From the NCBI RefSeq assembly GCF_037104765.1, contig NZ_JBAWSY010000003.1, positions 307,907-371,906 of the forward strand: a stretch of DNA of 64,000 bases, given 5' to 3'. The notes below the pieces were generated by a model, which ran no database searches, was not told the DNA's origin, and saw nothing but the letters and a program-made list of their open reading frames with translations. Source of the DNA: Psychrobacillus mangrovi (GTDB lineage: Bacteria; Bacillota; Bacilli; Bacillales_A; Planococcaceae). Position numbers and translations under genes: made by a program. The stretch's first letter is position 1. Every line of letters starts with the position of its first letter. This document shows, piece by piece, positions 7,484 to 15,377 of the stretch.

Positions 7484-8023
7484 TCAGACCTTTCGTAAAG
7501 TAAAAGTACTGATCATTAATAAGGCAAGAATAATGAATAAAAACATATAAGAGACAGATGGGATATAATTAATAGCGAAAAAGGACAATGTTAAAATTAC
7601 TCCTGCTACTGTGATCGGAAGCCCTGTAAAATAACCATTCGACTCTGATATGTTAAAACGTGCTAATCTAAAAGCACCACATGCAATATAAATAACTGTA
7701 ATGATCATCCCAACAACACTAAATTCATGTAGAACCATTGAATAAATGAGAAGAGCTGGTGCGACTCCAAAGGATATAATGTCACTCATGGAATCCAACT
7801 GCTTACCTAACTCTGATTCGAGTTGAAATTTTCTCGCTACCATACCATCAAACCGGTCCAATAAACCGGCTACAAATATAAATAAAACACTAAATGTGTA
7901 CAGTTCATTCATTGTCGCCATAATTGCTGCTCCACCAAAAGCAAGATTAGCAATGGTAATCATGTTTGCTGCATGTGATTTCAATTTTTTTACTGTATTT
8001 GTCATTACGTCTTGTAAATACAT
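7484..8023 (-). CDS. pssA: CDP-diacylglycerol-serine O-phosphatidyltransferase
   Basis: Makes phosphatidylserine from CDP-diacylglycerol and serine in the membrane. The CDP-alcohol phosphatidyltransferase signature is complete: D59-G60, A63-R64, G73, D77, D81. The rest (179 aa) is a chain of hydrophobic helices, as usual for the Gram-positive enzyme. The ATG is ten bases after AAAGGAG. It is divergent from psd, which decarboxylates its product, so the two genes together make phosphatidylethanolamine from a shared intergenic region of about 90 bp. Confidence 0.93.
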   Translation of the reverse strand: MYLQDVMTNTVKKLKSHAANMITIANLAFGGAAIMATMNELYTFSVLFIFVAGLLDRFDGMVARKFQLESELGKQLDSMSDIISFGVAPALLIYSMVLHEFSVVGMIITVIYIACGAFRLARFNISESNGYFTGLPITVAGVILTLSFFAINYIPSVSYMFLFIILALLMISTFTLRKV

Positions 8024-8111
8024 TGTAAATAACTCCTTTACAAATAATATATTTGTTCATTATACTTCGAATAAGAAAAAATTGTAAGAGTTTTTCAAAA
8101 GGGAGACTAAA

Positions 8112-8894
8112 ATGAAAGAGAAAATATACCAATCAATGATAGAATTAACAAATGGTAGATGGTCTTCAGTCATTCTTAAAGGGTTTGTTCAATCAAAGCT
8201 AAGTAAAAGAATCATACCATCTTATATTAAATATTTTAATATATCACTCCAAGAAATAACTAGTAACATGGACGATTTTTCCTCATTACATGATTTTTTT
8301 ATTCGTCATGTCAAGAATGAATCCAGACCTATAATTGGCTCTGAAAAAGCGATAATTAGTCCGGTTGATGCTACTGTAGAAAAAATAGGTGATATAACAG
8401 CCGAGGGAATATTTCATGTAAAAGGAAAAACTTATACTCTACACAATATGTTAGGATCTGAAAAAATAGCAGAGCAGTATGTACGTGGAAAATATATTGT
8501 CTTATATTTAAGTCCCGCAGAATATCATCGAATCCATGCGCCTGTGAATGGCAAGGTAATACGCCAGTATGTTCTTGGAAAGAAATCTTACCCAGTAAAC
8601 AAATGGGGACTTATGTATGGCAAAAATACGATTAGTGGAAACTATCGATTACTAACTGAATTAGAAATGCCTAATAACAAAAACTGTTTTTTTATAAAAG
8701 TAGGGGCCATGTTTGTAAATTCGATTGAATTGACAAATAAATCAGTAGAATGGTCAAAGGGAGAAGAAGTGGGATATTTTTCTTTTGGTTCCACGGTTGT
8801 TATGTTTTTTTCAGAAGAAAGTATTGAAATTGCAGCAACAATTCGTGAAGGTCAATTTTTACGAATGGGTGAGTTAGTAGCAAATATGCTATAA
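8112..8894 (+). CDS. psd: Phosphatidylserine decarboxylase proenzyme
   Basis: Converts phosphatidylserine to phosphatidylethanolamine. It is a self-cleaving pyruvoyl enzyme: the GST motif at residues 226-228 is where the chain splits and the serine becomes the pyruvoyl group. Other conserved parts are SPVDATVEKIG and YLSPAEYHRIHAPVNGKV with the catalytic His. At 260 aa it is the bacterial soluble-type length. The ATG follows AAAAGGGAGA and is divergent from pssA, the preceding enzyme of the pathway. Confidence 0.95.
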   Translation: MKEKIYQSMIELTNGRWSSVILKGFVQSKLSKRIIPSYIKYFNISLQEITSNMDDFSSLHDFFIRHVKNESRPIIGSEKAIISPVDATVEKIGDITAEGIFHVKGKTYTLHNMLGSEKIAEQYVRGKYIVLYLSPAEYHRIHAPVNGKVIRQYVLGKKSYPVNKWGLMYGKNTISGNYRLLTELEMPNNKNCFFIKVGAMFVNSIELTNKSVEWSKGEEVGYFSFGSTVVMFFSEESIEIAATIREGQFLRMGELVANML

Positions 8895-8992
8895 TCGTTA
8901 AAGAAAAGCGCAATGGCCCGTAAACTAAAGAAGAAAAGTGAAATTATACTTTTCTATTCTAAAGAAAAAGCATCGAATTGGAGTGTTCGTCG

Positions 8993-9514
8993 TTGTATCA
9001 AAACTTTATACCGAGTGAATTTGTAAGAAGTGTCTTTCATATAAAACCTGAAATGCTTAAGGAAAAGGGTATTAGAGGCATAATTACTGATTTAGATAAC
9101 ACATTAGTAGAATGGGATCGTCCAGATGCTACACCTAAACTAATTGAATGGTTTGCGAGCATGAAGGCTGCTGGAATTCAAGTTACAATCGTATCTAATA
9201 ATAATGAGATGCGAGTACAATCATTTGCTGATCCACTTGGAATTCCTTTTATATATAAAGCAAGAAAACCATTTGGAAAAGCGTTTCAACATGCATTGAA
9301 AATAATGTCTGTAAAAAAAGAGGAAGTAGTAGTCATCGGCGATCAACTATTAACAGATGTGTTTGGTGGAAATAGACAAAAGCTACATACTATCTTAGTT
9401 ATTCCTGTGGCAAAATCAGATGGTTTCTTTACTAAATTTAACCGTCTAGTTGAACGAAGAATTTTTCGTTATTTGGATAAAAAAGGACAAGTTACATGGG
9501 AGGAAGAAGAGTGA
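8993..9514 (+). CDS. yqeG: YqeG, HAD-superfamily (subfamily IIIA) phosphatase-like protein
   Basis: A 173-aa HAD hydrolase with the catalytic DxD at D33/D35 (ITDLDNTLVEWD), motif II VSNNN and motif III GDQLLTD. The substrate is not known. I choose the TTG nine bases after GGAG, which gives LYQNFIPSEFV and the same length as B. subtilis YqeG; an earlier TTG at 8978 lacks a usable ribosome-binding site. It begins the yqeG-yqeH-aroE-yqeI-nadD-yqeK-rsfS-yqeM operon, and its end overlaps yqeH. Confidence 0.9.
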   Translation: MYQNFIPSEFVRSVFHIKPEMLKEKGIRGIITDLDNTLVEWDRPDATPKLIEWFASMKAAGIQVTIVSNNNEMRVQSFADPLGIPFIYKARKPFGKAFQHALKIMSVKKEEVVVIGDQLLTDVFGGNRQKLHTILVIPVAKSDGFFTKFNRLVERRIFRYLDKKGQVTWEEEE

Positions 9515-10614
9515 CAGAAACACCAAAATGTATCGGTTGTGGTACAACAATTCAAACAGAAAACATTGGGGATCCTGGTTATGCACCAGAATCTTCATTA
9601 GAAAAAGATTTTATCATCTGTCAGCGCTGTTTTCGCCTGAAAAATTACAATGAATTACAGCCTGTATCTTTAACAGATGATGATTTTTTGAGAATATTAA
9701 CTGGTTTAGGCACACAAAAGGGGTTAATCGTTAAAATTGTCGATATATTTGACTTTAATGGTAGCTGGCTTCCCGGATTACATCGTTTTGTAGGTAATAA
9801 CCCTATTTTATTAATTGCAAACAAAGCTGATTTACTACCAAAATCGGTCAAGAAGAATAAAGTAATAAATTGGATAAAGCAAGAATCGAAAAAATTAGGT
9901 CTTTCTCCGATCGATGTACTTTTTGTAAGTGCGCATAAAGGGACTGGAATGACAGAAGCAATAGACGCTATAGAACAATACCGAAAAGGTGAAAATGTAT
10001 ATGTGGTTGGTTGTACAAATGTTGGTAAATCAACTTTTATAAACCGAATCATTAAACATGCAACAGGTGAAGATGCAGTTATTACAACTTCTCATTTTCC
10101 TGGGACTACACTAGATATGATAGAAATTCCTTTAGACGATACAAAAGCCTTGTTTGATACTCCAGGAATTATTAATCACCATCAGATGGCCCATTATTTA
10201 GACCCGACTGAACTCAAGTTTATTACACCAAAGAAAGAAATAAAACCGAAAGTATTCCAATTGAATAGCGAACAAACATTATTTTTAGGTGGCTTATCTC
10301 GTTTTGATTTTATAAAAGGAGATAGATCTGCTTTTACATGTCATATTGCAAATGATATTCCAATACATCGTACAAAATTGGAAAATGCAGATAATCTATA
10401 TAAAGAGCATAAAGGGAAGTTACTGTCTCCACCTTCTGAGCAATTTGCGGACAAGTTACCTCCATTAGTAAGACACGAATTTAAAATCAAGGATGCGAAA
10501 ACAGATATTGTTTTTTCTGGTCTAGGGTGGATAACAGTGCAACATGGAGGTGCTATAGTAGCGGCACATGCTCCAGCTGGTGTAGAAGTTTCAATCCGTC
10601 CATCGCTTATTTAG
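9511..10614 (+). CDS. yqeH: YqeH, circularly permuted GTPase in 30S ribosome assembly
   Basis: A 367-aa GTPase required for 30S subunit biogenesis in B. subtilis. The N-terminal zinc finger has C7, C10, C37 and C40. The G motifs are permuted: G4 NKAD (104-107) comes before G1 GCTNVGKS (167-174), then the DTPG motif. The C-terminal domain is RNA-binding in the family. The start is the GTG that overlaps the yqeG stop (GTGA), with GGAGGAAGA upstream; the ATG at 9496 precedes that ribosome-binding site and is rejected. Confidence 0.95.
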   Translation: MTETPKCIGCGTTIQTENIGDPGYAPESSLEKDFIICQRCFRLKNYNELQPVSLTDDDFLRILTGLGTQKGLIVKIVDIFDFNGSWLPGLHRFVGNNPILLIANKADLLPKSVKKNKVINWIKQESKKLGLSPIDVLFVSAHKGTGMTEAIDAIEQYRKGENVYVVGCTNVGKSTFINRIIKHATGEDAVITTSHFPGTTLDMIEIPLDDTKALFDTPGIINHHQMAHYLDPTELKFITPKKEIKPKVFQLNSEQTLFLGGLSRFDFIKGDRSAFTCHIANDIPIHRTKLENADNLYKEHKGKLLSPPSEQFADKLPPLVRHEFKIKDAKTDIVFSGLGWITVQHGGAIVAAHAPAGVEVSIRPSLI

Positions 10615-10627
10615 GAGTGTAAACACA

Positions 10628-11458
10628 ATGAAAAAATGGTTTGCAGTTATAGGGAATCCGATTTCTCACTCTCTATCTCCATTTATGCATGAAAAATGGC
10701 TAAGAGAGCTTGAAATAGATGCTTCTTATATTCCTATTCATGTTGAAGAAAACAACTTAGAAGAAGCTATCAGAGGGCTTAAAATTCTTGGTTGCAGTGG
10801 ATGGAATGTGACAGTTCCCTACAAAGAAGCAATTATTCCCTTTCTAGATGATATTGATGAATCAGCAAAAGGAATCGGTGCAGTCAATACTGTAGTAAAG
10901 ACTAAAGACAATCGTTTTATTGGTTATAACACGGATGGACTTGGTTTTATCAAGTCACTTGGTTCCATTAATTTAGAGGACAATATTCTTATGATTGGTG
11001 CTGGAGGTGCTGCTAGAGGGATTGTTAGTGCTTTTAAACAAGCTGGATTTACTAACATTACAATAGCTAACAGAACAGCTGAGAATGCCGAAAAAATGAT
11101 TAACGATTTAAATATTGGTCTTTTCATCCCCCTAAAAGAAGCGGAATCTCAATTGAATATGTTTGATGTAGTTGTGCAAACAACACCTCAAGGGATGAAA
11201 AATCAAGTAAATACGTTACCAATACAGCTAAATAAAATAAAAGAGCATGCAATTGTGGCGGATATTGTATATAATCCTTTAGTTACTCCTTTTTTAGAAG
11301 AAGCAACAAAATATAACGTTCAAACAATAAATGGGTTAGGTATGCTCGTACACCAAGGTGCCATCGCTTTTTCTTATTGGAATGGTATCTATCCTAATTC
11401 GGATGATATGATAGTTCGTTTAACAGAACATTTAGGAGGAAATTATGTTAACAGGTAA
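10628..11458 (+). CDS. aroE: Shikimate dehydrogenase (NADP+)
   Basis: Reduces 3-dehydroshikimate to shikimate in the aromatic amino acid pathway. The catalytic Lys66 is in NVTVPYK and the catalytic Asp103 in NTDG; the nucleotide-binding loop is GAGGAARG (residues 124-131), followed by ITIANRT. The C-terminal NGLGMLVHQGA motif is present. At 276 aa it has the usual length. It follows yqeH after 13 bases and overlaps yqeI by 14 bases, within the conserved yqe operon. Confidence 0.96.
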   Translation: MKKWFAVIGNPISHSLSPFMHEKWLRELEIDASYIPIHVEENNLEEAIRGLKILGCSGWNVTVPYKEAIIPFLDDIDESAKGIGAVNTVVKTKDNRFIGYNTDGLGFIKSLGSINLEDNILMIGAGGAARGIVSAFKQAGFTNITIANRTAENAEKMINDLNIGLFIPLKEAESQLNMFDVVVQTTPQGMKNQVNTLPIQLNKIKEHAIVADIVYNPLVTPFLEEATKYNVQTINGLGMLVHQGAIAFSYWNGIYPNSDDMIVRLTEHLGGNYVNR

Positions 11459-11750
11459 ACAAAAAAGATTTTTACGTAGTGAAGCACACCATTTATCACC
11501 TATTTTCCAAGTAGGAAAAGGTGGAGTAAATGATGCAATGATAAAACAAATCGGGGAAGCATTAGAAGTTCGCGAATTGATTAAAATTAGTATTTTACAA
11601 AACTGTGAAGACGAAAAGCATGAAGTAGCAGAAGCACTTGCAAAAGGTACAAATGCTGAATTAGTGCAATTAATCGGCTTAACAGTCGTATTATACAAAC
11701 CTTCCAAGAATAACAAGCGAATCGAGCTCCCAAAAGCGAGTCGTACATGA
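11445..11750 (+). CDS. yqeI: YqeI, YhbY-type RNA-binding (CRM domain) protein
   Basis: A 101-aa protein made of one CRM domain, with the motifs LRSEAHHLSPIFQVGKGGV and LIGLTVVLYKPS. Relatives such as E. coli YhbY bind pre-50S ribosomal particles, which fits its place among ribosome-assembly genes. The ATG has a strong AGGAGG six bases upstream, located inside the aroE end. The stop overlaps the nadD start (ATGA), so the two are probably translated in sequence. Confidence 0.9.
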   Translation: MLTGKQKRFLRSEAHHLSPIFQVGKGGVNDAMIKQIGEALEVRELIKISILQNCEDEKHEVAEALAKGTNAELVQLIGLTVVLYKPSKNNKRIELPKASRT

Positions 11751-12322
11751 GTAAAAAAGTAGGTATTTTAGGTGGTACCTTTAATCCTCCACATATGGGC
11801 CATTTAATCATAGCGAATGAAGTGTTGCATGGGTTGAATTTAGATGAAGTACGTTTCATGCCAAATGCTACCCCACCTCATAAAAAGAAAGATGAACATG
11901 TTTCAGAAGCTAATCGACTGAAAATGGTTAAATTAGCTATAAGGGATATTCCGAAAATGAATGTGGAATCAATTGAATTAGAACGTGGAGGAACTTCCTA
12001 TACGTTTGATACAATGGAGCTTTTGCAAGAAAGAGAACCTACTACCACCTTCTTTTTCATTATCGGTGGAGATCAAGTTGAATATTTACCGAATTGGCAT
12101 CGGATAGATGAGCTTGTGAAAAAAGTGCAAATTGTAGGAGTACCGAGACCAAATAATACATTTGAAACTGCATATCCTATTATTAAATTGAATATCCCTC
12201 AAATTGAATTGTCTTCAACGATCGTAAGAAATCGCCTACAGAATGGTAAAACGACAAAGTTTCTCCTTCCTGAATCAGTTAGAGATTTCATACAAAGGGA
12301 GAAGTTATATGAATCACAATGA
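11747..12322 (+). CDS. nadD: Nicotinate-nucleotide adenylyltransferase
   Basis: Joins ATP and nicotinate mononucleotide to make deamido-NAD, an essential NAD synthesis step. The T/HxGH nucleotidyltransferase motif is in GGTFNPPHMGH near the N-terminus and the second signature ISSTxxR appears as LSSTIVR near residue 160. The 191-aa length is normal. It overlaps yqeI by four bases and yqeK by fourteen; the NadD-YqeK pairing is widely conserved in Firmicutes. Confidence 0.96.
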   Translation: MSKKVGILGGTFNPPHMGHLIIANEVLHGLNLDEVRFMPNATPPHKKKDEHVSEANRLKMVKLAIRDIPKMNVESIELERGGTSYTFDTMELLQEREPTTTFFFIIGGDQVEYLPNWHRIDELVKKVQIVGVPRPNNTFETAYPIIKLNIPQIELSSTIVRNRLQNGKTTKFLLPESVRDFIQREKLYESQ

Positions 12323-12875
12323 TCTACTAGAAAAAATTAGAGATCGTATGCCAACTAAGCGTTTTGAACATACAAAAGGTGTAGCTACAACAGCGATACA
12401 TTTAGCAGAGAAATACGGGGAAGATAAAGATAAAGCAGAAATAGCTGGAATCTTACATGACGTAGTGAAATTTGCTGATAGAGAGTGGTTGAAGCAAAAT
12501 ATCTTATCTGAACAACTAGACCCGATGCTATTAACTTTTCATCATGAGCTATGGCATGGTCCTGTTGGGAGTATTGTTGCAAAAAAAGAATTTTTTATTG
12601 AAGATGAAGACATACTTCAATCTATACGCTTTCATACAACGGGAAGAGCCGATATGTCCAACTTGGAAAAAATTATTTATATATCGGATATGATTGAACC
12701 AAGTCGAAGTTTTCCTGGCATTGAAGTCTTACGTGAAAAGGCAGAAATAGATTTAGAAGATGCCATGATCAGTTGTGTGACGCATAGTATTAAATTTTTA
12801 ATAGAAAAAAAACAACCGGTTTATCCGGATTCATTTCATTGTTACAATGATTTGTTAAAAAGAAAGGAAAAGTGA
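12309..12875 (+). CDS. yqeK: YqeK, HD-domain symmetrical Ap4A hydrolase
   Basis: An HD-superfamily phosphohydrolase; the B. subtilis family hydrolyses diadenosine tetraphosphate to two ADP. Metal ligands are visible as H21, H50-D51 in GILHDVVKF, a later HHELWHGPVG and DMIEPSR. The ATG sits ten bases after AAAGGGAGA; a frame open to 12243 is overlap with nadD and not coding. It is followed at once by rsfS, the usual order. Confidence 0.9.
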   Translation: MNHNDLLEKIRDRMPTKRFEHTKGVATTAIHLAEKYGEDKDKAEIAGILHDVVKFADREWLKQNILSEQLDPMLLTFHHELWHGPVGSIVAKKEFFIEDEDILQSIRFHTTGRADMSNLEKIIYISDMIEPSRSFPGIEVLREKAEIDLEDAMISCVTHSIKFLIEKKQPVYPDSFHCYNDLLKRKEK

Positions 12876-12879
12876 AGGA

Positions 12880-13230
12880 ATGAATTCTTCAGAATTACTC
12901 GAAATAGCTTATAAAGCAGCAGACGACAAACGTGCAGACGATATTGTCGTACTTAATATGCAAGGGATATCGCTTCTTGCAGATTATTTTTTAATTTGTC
13001 ATGCAAGCTCTGATCGTCAAGTTCAAGCAATTGCAAAAGAACTTTCAGAACAAGCAAGCATAGCTGGATACAACGTAAAACGTTTAGAAGGTTTTGATGA
13101 AGCACGTTGGATTTTAGTTGATATGGGAGATGTTGTTGCCCATGTATTCCATAAAGATGAGCGTACTTATTACAATTTAGAGCGTCTTTGGGGAGATGCG
13201 CCATTGATTGAAGTTGGGCTAGATGCATAA
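12880..13230 (+). CDS. rsfS: Ribosomal silencing factor RsfS (YqeL/Iojap)
   Basis: A 116-aa RsfS/Iojap protein. The family binds ribosomal protein uL14 on the 50S subunit and blocks subunit joining in starved cells. Conserved pieces are DIVVLNMQGISLLADYF, GFDEARWILVDMGDVVAHVF and YYNLERLWGDAP. It starts five bases after yqeK with GGAAAAGTGAAGG upstream, and its TAA shares its last base with the start of yqeM. Confidence 0.95.
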   Translation: MNSSELLEIAYKAADDKRADDIVVLNMQGISLLADYFLICHASSDRQVQAIAKELSEQASIAGYNVKRLEGFDEARWILVDMGDVVAHVFHKDERTYYNLERLWGDAPLIEVGLDA

Positions 13231-13967
13231 TGGCAATGTACGATCAGTTTGCATTTATATATGATCGATTGATGTCAGATATACCTTATGCAAAGTATGC
13301 GGAATGGGTGCAAACAAAAGCACCCCTTTCTGCAGGGAAAAAACTAGTGGATATTGGATGCGGTACAGGAGTATTAAGCGTCCAATTTGCAAAAGCTGGT
13401 TATGATGTAATTGGTGTTGATTTATCTGAGTCGATGCTGACGATTGCTCAGAATCGTAGTTTAGACAATAATGTCCAAGTATCGTTTATTTGTCAGTCCA
13501 TGTCTGAAATGGATGGTTTCGAAGAAATAGATGTTGCTGTGATTGCTATAGATTCAATAAATTATTTAGAAACACTGGAAGAAGTGAAACAAACGATTCA
13601 ACATATTTTTCACTTTTTAATAGAAGGTGGGCAATTATTTTTCGATGTCCATTCATTATTTAAAATGGATGAAATATATCCAGATGGTCCATTTACATAT
13701 GAAGATGACCAGGTTGCATACATTTGGAATACTGAAATTGGTCTAGAGAGTCATTCTATTTATCATGATATTACGTTTTTCGTTCGTGACAATGCTGGTT
13801 ATTATGAGCGTTTTGAGGAATCCCATTACCAACGCACATTTCCAGTTGAAACATATGTTAATCTATTAAAAGAGATTGGTTTTTCTTCGGTCTCAGTATC
13901 TTCTTCTATATTTGAAGAAAAATCACAGGACGAAATAGAAAGATTTTTTATACATGCTATTAAATAA
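13230..13967 (+). CDS. yqeM: YqeM, class I SAM-dependent methyltransferase
   Basis: A 245-aa methyltransferase with motif I VDIGCGTGVLS, the acidic ribose-binding residue in VIGVDLSESM and motif IV region VAVIAIDSINYL. The substrate is unknown. The ATG overlaps the rsfS stop by one base, so it is read in the same operon. A 12-bp hairpin directly after it probably ends the operon. Confidence 0.85.
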   Translation: MAMYDQFAFIYDRLMSDIPYAKYAEWVQTKAPLSAGKKLVDIGCGTGVLSVQFAKAGYDVIGVDLSESMLTIAQNRSLDNNVQVSFICQSMSEMDGFEEIDVAVIAIDSINYLETLEEVKQTIQHIFHFLIEGGQLFFDVHSLFKMDEIYPDGPFTYEDDQVAYIWNTEIGLESHSIYHDITFFVRDNAGYYERFEESHYQRTFPVETYVNLLKEIGFSSVSVSSSIFEEKSQDEIERFFIHAIK

Positions 13968-13978
13968 GTCTTTCATTT

Positions 13979-14027
13979 AAGAGGTAAATTTAGTATAGTT
14001 TGGTTAACTCCGTATAATTTACCTCTT
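13979..14027 (+). promoter_or_regulatory. Hairpin (operon terminator) with an embedded comEA promoter
   Basis: AAGAGGTAAATT (13979-13990) and AATTTACCTCTT (14016-14027) are perfect complements, 12 bp, with a 25-base loop. A TATAAT at 14013-14018 straddles the loop and the 3' arm. A transcript from that -10 would begin near the end of the hairpin, free of it, and lead into comEA. The -35 is poor (TTAGTA at a 17-bp spacing). The U-rich tail is short, so termination itself is not certain. Confidence 0.5.
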
Positions 14028-14038
14028 TATATGAGAGG

Positions 14039-14662
14039 ATGATTTTGCTGATTCTTTCTTTTTTTCAGAAATACAAAAAAAAACTGTTACTCCCAGCAAC
14101 AGTTGCTTTTGCCTTACTCTTTTTTATTATCCAATCCCACTTTAACTCCGCTAATCCCACTGCGGAGGATTTTATTCAACCTATCCCAATAAATGAAACA
14201 ATTGCGCAACAAGAATCATCAATAGAATATTTAGAGGACAATCGAATAGTAGTCGAAGTAAAGGGAGCAGTAAGTAGGCCAGGTGTTTATGAACTAGACT
14301 CAGGAGATCGCGTACTAAAAGCGATTGAGCTTGCAGGCGGTTATTTGCCAACAAGTGTTACTAAAGGCATTAATCATGCGCAAAAAGTAGAAGATGAGAT
14401 GGTTATTTATGTACCTGTAGAAGGAGAAGAAGTAGATCCTCTCCAAAGCTCTCTAAAAGAGTCCTCGAACTTAGTAAACATTAATACAGCAGATGTACCT
14501 TTGCTTTCTACGTTACCAGGTATAGGACCTGCTAAAGCGGAAGCTATAATAACTTATCGAAATGAACAAGGTATATTTAAAGAAACCGCAGATCTAATGA
14601 AAGTAACAGGTATCGGTACAAAAACGTTTGAAAAGTTAGAGTCATTGATTACTATTAAGTAA
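14039..14662 (+). CDS. comEA: Competence protein ComEA, DNA receptor
   Basis: Membrane-anchored protein that binds incoming double-stranded DNA in transformation. It has one N-terminal membrane helix (about residues 15-33), an SLBB-like domain (VEVKGAVSRPGVYELDSGDRV) and a C-terminal helix-hairpin-helix pair (VNINTADVPLLSTLPGIGPAKAEA in part, then VTGIGTKTFEKL). The first ATG is only a few bases after GAGAGG; the in-frame TTG at 14045 has better spacing and may be the true start. comER, divergent from comEA in B. subtilis, is not present. Confidence 0.9.
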   Translation: MILLILSFFQKYKKKLLLPATVAFALLFFIIQSHFNSANPTAEDFIQPIPINETIAQQESSIEYLEDNRIVVEVKGAVSRPGVYELDSGDRVLKAIELAGGYLPTSVTKGINHAQKVEDEMVIYVPVEGEEVDPLQSSLKESSNLVNINTADVPLLSTLPGIGPAKAEAIITYRNEQGIFKETADLMKVTGIGTKTFEKLESLITIK

Positions 14663-14736
14663 TTAATTGTGGTGTTGACGTTTGATTGGACTAACTACTA
14701 AACTAATAGAAGAATTAATATTTAGGAGGTAGTTAT

Positions 14737-15300
14737 ATGGAGCGCATTACATGGGACCAATTTTTCATGGCACAAAGCCATTTACTTGCTCTACGAAGTA
14801 CATGTACACGATTAGCAGTTGGAGCGACAATTGTTCGAGACCGACGAATTATGGCTGGAGGTTATAATGGCTCAATTTCCGGGGGAGATCATTGTATTGA
14901 TCACGGTTGTTATGTAGTTGATAATCATTGTGTGCGTACGATCCATGCAGAGATGAATGCTCTACTTCAATGTGCAAAGTATGGTATTTCGGTTAGTGGA
15001 GCAGACTTATATGTCACTCATTTTCCTTGCCTGCCTTGTACGAAATCAATTATTCAGGCTGGTGTTTCACGACTTTATTATGCACAGGATTATAAAAACA
15101 ACAAATACGCTTTAGAGCTTTTAAAACAATCAGGTGTACAAGTTATCCATGTTCCATTTGATGAGCGGAAAATCGACTTTCTAAGTAATGAAAAAGTTGA
15201 GCTATATATGGAACTTCTTACAAAACTTCGTGAGAAAGGAGCAAGTACTGAAGAGTTAGTACCTTATGAAACGAAGGTGGCAGAGTTATTCGGTCTATAA
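14737..15300 (+). CDS. comEB: ComEB, dCMP deaminase family protein
   Basis: A 187-aa zinc-dependent deoxycytidylate deaminase family protein encoded in the late competence operon. Zinc and catalytic residues are H70-A71-E72 and C98/C101 in the PCLPC motif. In B. subtilis it localises to the cell pole and helps position ComGA; the deaminase activity supplies dUMP. The ATG follows TTAGGAGGTAG. It is followed directly by comEC, whose reading frame seems to begin inside the end of comEB. Confidence 0.93.
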   Translation: MERITWDQFFMAQSHLLALRSTCTRLAVGATIVRDRRIMAGGYNGSISGGDHCIDHGCYVVDNHCVRTIHAEMNALLQCAKYGISVSGADLYVTHFPCLPCTKSIIQAGVSRLYYAQDYKNNKYALELLKQSGVQVIHVPFDERKIDFLSNEKVELYMELLTKLREKGASTEELVPYETKVAELFGL

Positions 15301-15377
15301 AAATAAAAGGAAACGTCATATACATAGCCTTATCTGTTATTGTTGCTTCCATTGCAGCTTATGAATCGATAAGACTT

